A DNA stretch of 64,000 bases from Monilinia fructicola (Eukaryota; Ascomycota; Leotiomycetes; Helotiales; Sclerotiniaceae), in contig VICG01000002.1 of NCBI GenBank assembly GCA_008692225.1, positions 3,429,501-3,493,500 of the forward strand, written 5' to 3'. Every line of letters starts with the position of its first letter. The stretch's first letter is position 1. The notes below the pieces were generated by a model. It had not been told where the DNA came from and did no database searches. It was given only the letters and a program-made list of their open reading frames with translations. The translations under genes and the position numbers were made by a program. Below are positions 1 through 10,244 of the stretch, one piece after another.

Positions 1-1822
1 TTGATGTGATTATGAACGGTCAATGAATCGATGATAAGTTTGATCTTTTGAATGAAAACTGGATGCTCACCTCACGTACGATTCGTTTCGATAAGTTTTT
101 AGATCACTATGGGTTTGAATCCGCAAATCAGATCCAAGACAACGCCCTAGAATGCCTGGTTCATTAGCCGTATTCTCGCATCGAGGGGGGACGAGGAGAA
201 GGCAAGTACGACTGCAGACATAGTCGCTAGTTTTCTCAATTTGCTGTTGTTTACTCCTTAGTCTCCTCCATCTCCTCCAATTTACACGTCTGTATTTGAC
301 ATCCACAATGTCTTTTTTTTTTTTCATTCATAGCCTGTTCCTATTCCAATCAACCCAGTCTCTCCACGAGTTTTGCAGGCAGTATTTATTGTGTGTTTTA
401 CCGGCTTATATCACAGAAAAGTGCGGCTGTACAGCTAACTATTGCTGTTAATGTGAAATTGGTCGATGCATGAAGAACCTCATACCCATGAATCTAACAC
501 GTCTCTATTAAGAAACCTGTATTAAAGGCTATCATGATGGAGCTATCGATATCGAACACGACTGTCGGGATAAGAAAATTAAGGGGTTCAGCGCTGACGA
601 AATATTCGCAGGGGAAAAACTGTTGCTGAAAGAGCAACCCTCAAATAGCAAGCTTCCTTCCTCATCTCGAAGGCTCCATACCACCTGACCGAGATTTAGA
701 AATTGTAAAATCAAACCCCAAAGTCAAGGGCGGTACACTTCTTGTCGAAGACTTTCAGGCCCTTTCATTTTGTACAGAGTAAGATAAAAGAGCTTAGGTT
801 CTTATGCAAGTCGAAAATATTATGCGACAATCCACACACAGGAATCTAATATCTCTAGCCTGATTGCAACGCATGAGAATAGGCGGTTCGTCTTGGATAT
901 TCATTTCGGATCCGTCGAGCTAGTCGAGGCTAATTCTCTCCAGGAGGATTCCCGTTCGTGTCCCTTGTGCATAGAGGCATTCACAGGCCCTTTGACAGCA
1001 ATCAAGATCCAGCCTGCTAGGCCTACTCAGCCTATCGATTTGAATTGCATGTTTACCGACGGTGAAAGCAAACCCTTTTTCTGCAGCAAGTGTACAGACA
1101 ACAATTGTGCGTCAAAGCCGGAATACGGGAAGTCACGACTTCCGGTGTCCACGGTGTTGATGTGAGTTCCCGAAAACGGCAAAGTATATGTGATTTAAAA
1201 TGGAGTACTGAAGGAAACACCCCTCTGGTGCCCTTATTATTTAGATTGGCAAAGGGATTCTCTTTTTTGAACAGCGACATTAGTAGCAAGTTTCCCAATA
1301 GCAATAATTTGATTTACCAACCAGCTTCCCTCTTATTTGTACCGCCTGAAGTCTATTTGGGTTTCAATCTCTACGCCGAGTCCGAATATCAGTGTTTTAA
1401 TGATCCAATGCACTTGAGTGATTGAAACCCCGTCATATATTACACGGCAATCTCAAGTGAGGTGGTGACTTTCATTTGGTACATTGACTTCACTTGAAAA
1501 ATTGACGTAGCTTGGGATATTGAATTTGTTTGGGATGCTGAGTTCCTCCAGAAGGTTTATATCACTTGAGATCTTGATCCCTTCGGGCTATCAAACCAAT
1601 CTGTAATATTCAATTGGCTTTCGACATCTCTTTTCTCCAAACTTGTCATAATATATTGTGATCTTGTCTCTATTCATGATACCAGCCACAAACGTTTCTC
1701 GGGAACGACTGCCTGCATAAAGTTGTCTCCATAATCGATTGGGGCATCAGAAGTTCCGGTCATCATAGTCATGCGACCGAATGCGTTAGTTGCACGGCTA
1801 GCATTTAGATGCTGAGGCCAGA

Positions 1823-2143
1823 TCAAGAAGTCATCTCAATAAAGTCCAAAGACAGGGTATTATAAAGTGCCTTGTCCTGCAAGGCAAAACCAATCAAACT
1901 GTTGAAGGAGCCGCCCGTCAAAGAGGTTGTCGTATTCTGATAACATGTATTTTGCATGCTCCAGAAAGTCCCAGAGAGAATAGATACTTGGGTGCCTTTC
2001 GTCCCATAGAGGATGCGATTCTGACTAGCCCCTGTATGTGGATTGAGACCACGAAGGAACATCTGAGAAGGACAGATGTACTCAAGAACTTTGTCTAAAT
2101 GAGTTCTGATATCGTCTCGCAGTTGTACTGTGACAGGTGTCAT
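1823..2143 (-). CDS. Hypothetical 106-aa protein (doubtful)
   Basis: An uninterrupted frame with a genuine ATG (complement of 2141-2143) encodes 106 residues. I do not recognise it. It has no signal peptide, transmembrane segment or cysteine pattern, and contains ordinary mixed-composition sequence including a Ser/Thr/Asn-rich patch (around NTTTSLTGGSFNS). It stands alone in a gene-poor region with no splice-linked extension that I could find. It could be a small lineage-specific gene, one exon of a degenerate gene, or chance. Composition looks more protein-like than other open frames nearby, which is the only reason for listing it. Confidence 0.3.
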   Translation of the reverse strand: MTPVTVQLRDDIRTHLDKVLEYICPSQMFLRGLNPHTGASQNRILYGTKGTQVSILSGTFWSMQNTCYQNTTTSLTGGSFNSLIGFALQDKALYNTLSLDFIEMTS

Positions 2144-2600
2144 AGTTGGTACTTATCCATGAATTGCAAGGGGATTTGGATCAGAAAGGAAAGAGTTGTG
2201 CTGGACAAAATGGGAGGAAGCTAAAAGTGATGAATATAGCTCGTAACTAATATAGTTCTAACACATATCTGCTTGCTTGTTCTTGAGGAGTCCAGGATTG
2301 CAAACTTCCAAGTCTCCAAGAAAGATGTAATCTCGAAAAAGATTAAGAAGTCTCAATTTTATAATATAACTCAACTTAAAATAGATAGATCTATATTCAT
2401 ATCTATATACTTTCAAGCTATATTGTATTTATCGATAAGTTAGATATTAAAATGAATATACCTGGGCATTTAATTAAAATCTGCCCCAGGGGTACGTTTC
2501 AGTCAATATAAGATCGGAATGATATTGCATACCAACCATACATAACCTTACAGAAGATGGGAACTGTTCCTTCAGTTGAAAGTGATAGATAGACTCATAA

Positions 2601-2935
2601 GCTGATATATTCTCAACTCCTTGGATGCATCTATCGATGGCCATCATACTCTTGAGTCCTTGTATCTTCAACTACTCGAGTGCTCGGATATACCTAGGTA
2701 CCTCCCTCCCTATCATACTCCTATACTCGAAAGTTGATATATCCCGAACTACTCGAGTACTTGGATATACCTATCATACTCCCAAGTCCGTACAAAGCTA
2801 CGGACTTAAAATCCATATGTTCCAGCTAATCCCTCGGATATAGAACTACCTGCCTATCATACTGCTATAGACTTGAAAGGTTGATATATCCCCAACTACT
2901 TGGATACACCTCCTCTGTACTATGCTCCTGAGTCC
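2601..2935. repeat. Three diverged tandem units of about 130-150 bp
   Basis: A GTTGATATATCC-CAACTAC core recurs at about 2601, 2733 and 2880, each followed by a TTGGATA/CATACT-type stretch. The last two copies are also preceded by a shared CTATCATACTNCTATA segment. Spacing is 131 and 147 bp. The units are degenerate, so this is an old tandem duplication and not a microsatellite. Confidence 0.6.
2691..2700. repeat. TACCTAGGTA palindrome
   Basis: Exact 10-bp palindrome, one of ten dispersed intergenic copies in the window. Confidence 0.85.
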
Positions 2936-3412
2936 TTGCACACATATCTATAACCTTACCTACTCCATACTCCGTACGCCCACCTAGGACCTAGGTAGAT
3001 TCTCCGTATACGTACATACTAGCAGGATATGGATACACAAATTCCCTCAAACTCTATTTGGTTGATTGTTGTAAGCTTATCGTATATCGTATTTTCCCCT
3101 ATTTACTCCGTGCAGAGTAGAATACGGTACTCCATACAACACGTAAAGTAGATAATTATCGGTAAAGATAGAACAAAAAGTCCGGCGGTCTACACCGAAA
3201 TGGTCCGTGCGTACTGTCGACCTCCAATCAAGGCTAGTGGCCCCTCTATTAGCGCCTTATCAAACTCAACACGCTAATAATAAACTAAGGGAAACGTAAC
3301 TTGTATCTTGTTATTAGCTGTTACCTCCCCTCCCGTCCCTGGTGAAACTCAATTGTAAAAACATTTCTTTTCCTCTTTTCTTTACATCTTGAAAGGAAAG
3401 TTGAAAAGGAAG

Positions 3413-5196
3413 ATGACTTCAAATCCTCAGAGTGTCAATGGCTCTGAGAGCGAATTCGAGTTCATCGAAACCCCCAAAGCTCCCACACCGACCTTTGAGA
3501 AGTTCGAGCCATGTGGTGTGAGGACAACAGCTGTAAGTAAAAAAAATATCTAGAATTTCCCCCATATCTGTCAACTTTCATTTCGAGAGAACACAATGCA
3601 AGTCAATTGAATCTAACATTTCATGGCAACTAGTACCCTGCTATCAAGAACGCCCCTCTGCCTGCAGATGCTTCTGGCAATGATAGTTTCTCGAACACCC
3701 TTCTTTTCTCCCTCATTGGTGGTGCTCCTCTATACCTTTCTTGGAAGGTTGGCGGTGGTTTCAAGACTACTATTTTCTTCGGTCTCATTACAACCATCCC
3801 AATTCTCCTTGCATTCTGGACAGTCCTTCTCCAGCTTCTCCCTCGCAAGAATGAGAAGGCCAAGTATCCAGGACGCCCTGTCGAGCATTATCTTACCTTC
3901 AAGAAAGAGGCCGACAGGTTGAAATACAGCGGCAAGAACAAGATTCCTATGGAAACCTTTCACAACATGTACTTTGATGGAGAGGTTGACTTCAATGGCG
4001 ACGCACTTGAGGTTCTCGAGTACCGACATGACTGGGCAAGCTTCAAATTCACCATCAGTCTTTTCAAATATGTCTTCTTCAACTTCGCGCCAGAAGTCAT
4101 CATGCATACTCGTTCTCAAGGTGAGTGGCAGATATTCCACTAGATGAAAACTACTAACAATATTGCAGATGAAGAACAAGTCCGTGATCACTACGATCGC
4201 GGTGATGACTTTTACGGCTGGTTCCTTGGTCCACGAATGATCTATACCTCTGGTGTTATCTCTGACATTAACCGTGAAGAGACATTGGAAGAATTGCAAG
4301 ACAACAAACTTGGTATTGTCTGTGAGAAGATCGGCCTTAAGCCCGGTGAAAAGTTGTTGGATATTGGTTGCGGATGGGGAACATTGGCCAAGTTTGCCAG
4401 TGTTAACTTCGGTGCTAAGGCTACAGGTATCACTCTTGGTCGCAACCAAACTGCCTGGGGTAACAATGGACTTCGCAAGGCTGGTATTACTGAAGAACAA
4501 AGTAAGATCTTGTGCATGGATTACCGTGACATTCCAGTCCCCGAGGGAGGTTACGATAAGATTACATGTCTTGAGATGGCTGAGCATGTTGGTATTCGAC
4601 ACTTGACAAGTTTCTTGAAGCAATGCCACGATATGCTCGAAGATGATGGTGTCATGTTCCTTCAGGTTGCTGGATTGAGAAAGACTTGGCAATACGAAGA
4701 TCTCATTTGGGGTCTTTTCATGAACAGATATATTTTCCCTGGTGCTGACGCTTCTACTCCTCTCAACAACTACATAAACTCTTTAGAGAGCGCTGGATTC
4801 GAGATCAAGGGTGTTGATACTATCGGTGTTCACTACTCAGCGACATTGTGGAGATGGTACAGAAACTGGATGGCCAACAAGGAAAAGGTTGTCGCCAAAT
4901 ACGGCAACAGATGGTTCAGAGTAAGTCTTGTTCATAACTGCACAGCTAGACACGTATACTGACAGTAATAGATCTGGGAGTACTTCCTCGCTTCGTCCAC
5001 AATTATCTCGCGTCAAGGATCTGCCACTTGTTACCAGATTACCTTGGTGAAGAATCTCAACTCTGTTCACCGTATTGAGGGAATTGCCACACAATTTGGA
5101 TTGTCTGGTGCACTCGCCGCCGCTAAAGCTGATGTTCAGGCATACCGATCCAAGAAATCTGCAGGTGATATTAAGGAAGATGTTGCCAGCGCCTAA
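3413..5196 (+). CDS. Sphingolipid C9-methyltransferase
   Basis: Four exons (3413-3532, 3634-4120, 4169-4920, 4972-5196) give 527 residues with intact frames. Two membrane segments lie near residues 60-78 and 84-108, followed by a cyclopropane-fatty-acyl-phospholipid-synthase-like SAM methyltransferase domain: HYDRGDDFYGWFLG at about 210, SAM motif I LLDIGCGWGTLAKF at about 265, and the acidic/His stretch EMAEHVG. This architecture, with N-terminal membrane anchors, is that of fungal enzymes that add the C9 methyl branch to the sphingoid base of glucosylceramide, orthologous to Candida MTS1 and Aspergillus SmtA/B. It should act on ceramide at the ER or Golgi membrane using S-adenosylmethionine. 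The start is the first ATG after an A-rich leader. Many fungi have two paralogues; only one lies here. Confidence 0.92.
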
Positions 5197-5796
5197 ATGA
5201 ATGAACGAATGAATGCCTATCTTAAATCGGTAAAGCGGTTATGAGAGCCTCAAAAGATATTCAAGTATCTATATATCGTATCGATGGGAATACACAGAGC
5301 TAAATGTGTGACTGTATTCGTGGCTATATGCCAGAAACAGGCAAAGAGCTATGACTGATGTAGAAAAAAGCCTTAAGCTTGTGGTATGATCTAGGTGATG
5401 CAGGTGCTTGTGTACCTGAATACATACATGTAGCTTCAATCAATGACTTTTCGCGCCAAAATGTGTGAGAGTGATTCAAACATACGAAACATTTCCAATG
5501 ACTTCAATTGATGTTCAAGAATTCAATTCTTGAATGATAATTATATCACATTTAGCCCCTTTTTCCATTCATATGACTAGCTTATCATTTTATCGCAAAA
5601 AAAACCGGGTGAAACTTGGGCTGGAACTATCAAACAGTCGCTAAGCCCAGCCTCTAGCAGCCAGATTATCTGAGCTTCGTCATGTCCACCCCCGGCCCGT
5701 GGCATCTTCACCAACCACGAACTCATTCCTTCAAATAATTGTCACCAAAATTACCTTTCTTGATACCTATTTCTTTTTCGTTCATACCTACTCATA
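5197..5796. other. Intergenic: methyltransferase 3' end and PAN1 promoter
   Basis: The two flanking genes are in tandem. The first half is AT-rich 3' UTR-like sequence. The last about 100 bases before the PAN1 ATG are pyrimidine-rich, as is usual for fungal leaders. No further coding signal was seen. Confidence 0.6.
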
Positions 5797-8700
5797 ATGT
5801 TTTCGGGTTCGAACTCGTACCTCGGAGGCAACAGTGGCCGCCAGCCACCACAACAACAGCAACAACAATATGGTGGTTTCCAACCAAATCAAGGTTTCCA
5901 ACCACAACAGACTGGCTTCCAGCCACAGCAGACGGGGTTTCAACCTCAACCCACTGGGTATGGAAACGCGGCTCCTTTGCAGCCCAATTTCACAGGTTAT
6001 CCCCTTCAAGCACAACCTACAGGCTATGCTCAGCCATCTCAGCCTGGTTTCCCCGGGGGTCAGCAGCAGCAGTTCAACAATGCTCCTCAACAGCAGAGCT
6101 TCCAAACGGGCGCTCCGCCAATGCCGCAGATTCCACAACAGTTCCAGCAGCCTCAGCAAACACAACAACCTCAACCTCCTCCTGCAGCCCCTGCGCAGCA
6201 ACCACAAGCTACCGGGTTTGCGGCGATGGCAGATTCCTTTAGATCTTCTGCTACAGAACCATCGAAGCCTAGAGGACGCAGAGCTTCCAAGGGCGGAGCA
6301 AAGATACCGAGTATAAGGCTTTCTTTCATTACAGCCCAAGATCAAGCAAAGTTTGAGACTCTCTTTAAGTCCGCCGTTGGGGATGGGCAAACACTGTCAG
6401 GAGAGAAGTCGAGAGATCTTTTACTGCGCTCAAAACTAGACGGGAACTCGTTGTCGCAAATATGGCAAGTCTCTACTGTACAATCTATGTAGTATTAGGC
6501 TAATGATGATGATAGGACACTCGCAGACACTACAAGATCCGGGCAACTCCATTTTCCAGAATTCGCATTGGCTATGTATCTTTGCAATCTGAAACTTGTC
6601 GGCAAGGCATTGCCCTCCGTACTCCCCGATCAGATTAAGAATGAAGTTTCTAGCATGGTAGATATCATCAATTTTGGTATAGAGGACGATGGACCTGCAC
6701 CTACGAATGCGCCGAGTTTTGATAGCCGACAGAATACTGCAACGCCTCCGACTATCCAGCAGCCACAACCAATGCCGTCAAATTCCGCTCTACTCACTGC
6801 CCAAATGACTGGATTCCCCGGACAACAAAACAACTTCGCTGGGGGATTTCAACCGCAGCCGACAGGCTTCCAGAGCTCAATGCAAACTGGCTTTCCTGGG
6901 CAGCAAGGAGGACTGCAGCCTCAGCCAACTGGATTCGCCCAGAATATGTCGAACCCGCAAGCAACGGGGTATAATGGACCGCGCCCTCCAATGCCTCCTA
7001 TGCCATCGAACTTCAGTTCTCATTTATCTCCTGCTCAGACTGGTATGCAAGGTGGAATGATCGCCCCATTAAATAGCCAGCCAACGGGAGTTCCAGGGCA
7101 ATGGGGGTTGGTCAATGCTCCTGCATCTGGCTTGCCCAATATCGATTTACTACAATCCCGGATGATGCCGCAGCAAGGCCGGGAACAAGGCAATTTTACT
7201 ACAGCTGGTATAACAGGTAACGCTGTCATCCCATGGGCAGTCACGAAGGAAGAGAAGACTAGATATGATTCTGTCTTTAAGGCTTGGGATGGATTTGGGA
7301 AAGGATTCATTGGTGGCGACGTTGCCATTGAGGTATTTGGACAGAGTGGCCTTGAAAAGCCAGACCTAGAGCGTATTTGGACTTTATCGGATCACGGCAA
7401 CAAGGGAAAGCTTAATATGGATGAATTTGCAGTTGCTATGCATTTGATCTATCGAAAGCTTAATGGATATCCTCTACCGGCTCAATTGCCCCCTGAGCTC
7501 GTACCCCCTTCCACTCGTAATTTCAATGATTCGATTGGGGCTGTCAAATCATTACTTCATCAAGAATCTGATTTCCGAAAGAACTCTGGCGCTACACTTT
7601 TGCCCCAAAAAGACTGGAGTGAGCTATCTTAAGAACCATTCTTTCCGTGGCGATTCTGGACCAGGCCGCACAGGTCGTAAAGATGCCACAGTATTCAAGA
7701 ATAATGACGACGACGTTGGGTACAAATCTAGTGCTCGTCGCAGACTCGGAGCTACTTCTCCACGACCTTCGTCTCCAGGATCGTCAACATCCAATGACGA
7801 GCTTTCCATAGATCAACTAAAGAAGAAAATCCGAGAGAAGCAGGTGATGTTAGATGCCATTGATTTCAAGGATGAAAATGCTGCAGATGAAGACGATGCC
7901 CTTGACCGTAAGGACCGCCGTGAAGCGGAAGAATTATACCGTCGCATTCGTCGTATTCAAGAGGATATAGATGCGCATCCAGACGCATCATTGCGTAACG
8001 TTGATTCAGGCGCTGAGCGTCGTGCCATGAAAAGACAATTACAAACTTTGACTGATAAGCTTCCAGATATTGCTTCGCGTGTTCGACGAACAGAAAGAAG
8101 CATTGCTGATGCTAAACTTGAACTCTTCCGTCTCAAGGATGCCAAGGCCCACCCTGGAAGCGCTTCCAGCATCGTTGGAACTGGCCCTGGCGGCGCTGTC
8201 ACTGAATCTGATAGACTCAAAGCAAGAGCAAAGGCCATGATGCAGCAACGCTCCGCTGCTCTCACTGGCAAGAAGATTGAGACAAGCAATGATGATTTAG
8301 ATGCACCAAAACGTCTTGAAGAAGAAAATTTGAAGATCAGAACCGAGAAGGAAAACAATGAGCGTATGGTTCAAGACGTCGAAGAAAGTGTACGTGATTT
8401 CTCACGCGGCCTGGAGGATAGTCTTAAAGAAGGTGGGGAGAGTTCATCTAGCGAACATGAAAGGAGACGCTGGGAGGACGGCCTTGGTGTTGAAGATGAA
8501 GTTAAAGACTTTATTTTTGATCTGCAACGAAGTAGTAGAAGTGCAAAAGTTAGAACCGACGATCGCAGTAGAGAGCCTCATGCTGAGGCGTCTCGTGTCA
8601 GCCCTGCTCCTGCAGCTCATAGTGAAACTCCAGCATCACAATCTTCGTCAACACCAACTCCTTCTGGAGGTACATACTCACAATATAAGACACCAGAAGA

Positions 8701-10244
8701 TAGAGCAGCATACATCAAGCAGCAGGCCGAGCAGCGCATGGCTGAGCGTCTAGCTGCGCTTGGTATTAGGGCACCTTCTAAACCTGGAGAAACAACGCAA
8801 CAGAGACTGGAGCGTGAAAAGAATGAGCGTGCAGCTAAACTCAAGCAAGCGGAAGAAGAAGATGCTAAACGTGAAGCCGAAAGACAAGCTAGGATTGCTG
8901 AAGAACAGGGTGTAGCTCCTCCTTCCCCCGACCAATCAAAGGAGATCACGAAAAAGCCACCCCCGCCCCCTTCTAGAAAGGCCGCAAGAAGCGATGCTAG
9001 TGAACGCAACGCCGAAGAGGAGAGAATTCTCAAGGAGCAAAAGGCACAAATAATTGCCACAAATGATCTAGAGTATGCGATCCTCCACCTTATCTAATTC
9101 TAAATTGCTAACAAATTAGGGACGACGCCCAACGACAAGAAAATGAACTTGCAAAAGAACGTGAGGCAGCTCAAGCTCGTGTGAAGGCTTTGGAAGAACA
9201 AATGAAGGCCGGAAAGCTGAAGAAGGAAGAGGAGAAGAAGAGAAGAAAGGCACTTCAAGCCGAAACGAAACAGCAAGAGGCCCGCCTCGCAGCTCAACGT
9301 GCAGAGATTGAAGCCGCCCAAGCACGTGAGCGAGAGTTGCAACGTCAACTGGAAGCTATTGATGATTCAGACTCATCGGATGATGATGAAGGTCCGGAGC
9401 AAGTCACCCCACAGGTCTCAACACCAACTCAGGGAAGCCAAGAACTCGAGCGCAAGGAAGTCTCTCCACCCCCTCCTCCCCCCACAATCCCAGTCATTGT
9501 ATCACCAGTTCCTGCTGCTGCAGAAACAACCAGTCTTCCACCACCAACCCCCCAAGTCACTAGTCCTGTTATCAGTCCACCAGCTGATACAGAGACCCGT
9601 AATCCTTTCCTGAAGAAGATGGCCCAATCTGGTGAGGCCCCTACCGCATCTACCGCATCCAACAATCCATTTCATCGTCTCCCTTCTCAAGATCTTCCCC
9701 AGCCAACACCAATTCAAGTTCAACCAACAGGCAATAGACCATCTCGCGTTCGTCCAGAAGAAGATGACGATTGGTCCGTTGTTGGATCCGACAAAGAGGA
9801 CGATTCTTCTGATGATGAAGGGCCTGGTGCAGGTGGAGCACGTCATCTAGCATCGATTCTTTTTGGAACCATGGGGCCTCCTCGTCCTTTGTCTGCAATG
9901 GGAAATGAAGCCACATCTACACCTCAATCTCCTGCTGCAGGTTCCCCAGCAGTAGCATCCCCACCGCCTCCACCTCCCGTACCTAACTTCAATGCTCCAC
10001 CGCCACCTCCAATGCCATCAGCTGGTGCACCAGGTGGTCCTCCCCCTCCTCCACCTCCTCCACCACCAGGAATGGGTGCTCCGCCACCACCTCCAATGCC
10101 TCCAATGGAGGAGCTCCTTCTGCGCCACCTGCAGGTGGACGACCAGCTGGATTCTTGGGTGAAATCCAGATGGGGAAAGCATTGAAGAAAACACAGACTA
10201 AAGATAAGAGTGGAGCTGCTACCGCCGGAAGAGTTCTGGATTAA
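5797..10244 (+). CDS. pan1: Actin cytoskeleton-regulatory complex protein PAN1
   Basis: Exons 5797-6464, 6516-9072 and 9120-10244 total 4350 nt, about 1449 residues. A Gln/Pro-rich N-terminus carries many xTG repeats, several fitting the Prk1/Ark1 kinase site LxxQxTG. EH domain 1 spans about 178-270 and EH domain 2 about 462-555, each with an IWTL(A/S)D core. A charged coiled coil and polyproline follow, then a C-terminal WH2 motif ([15 protein letters not shown]). PAN1 scaffolds clathrin endocytosis and activates Arp2/3 at cortical actin patches with End3 and Sla1. Two single-base shifts break the frame: an extra A in the run at 7607-7611 and a missing G near 10108; together they restore length. 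Intron 1 uses a GC donor (6465-6515). The WH2 domain is readable only in the shifted frame, so the assembly as written truncates the protein at either site. Confidence 0.95.

Larger units (their letters stand above)
1..3412. other. Gene-poor 5' region
   Basis: No convincing multi-exon or conserved gene is visible on either strand. It holds one ATG-initiated 106-codon frame on the minus strand (separate entry), an AT-rich stretch around 2340-2470, diverged tandem repeats at 2601-2935 and a TACCTAGGTA palindrome at 2691. The last few hundred bases are presumably the promoter and leader of the methyltransferase gene that starts at 3413. Confidence 0.6.

Noticed and set aside
893..1165. Cys-containing open frame (CPLC, CSKC) that could be a small zinc protein
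   Set aside because: No ATG at its start, no splice partner, and overlapping frames of similar length on both strands. Cysteine spacing fits no family I know.
3730..4692. 320-codon open frame antisense to the methyltransferase gene
   Set aside because: It is the complement of a conserved coding region and crosses the true introns.
7607..7611. Programmed frameshifting as an explanation for the PAN1 shift
   Set aside because: The site CCC-CAA-AAA-GAC is not a known +1 slippery element, and similar homopolymer shifts occur in many unrelated genes nearby, so a common technical cause is more likely.
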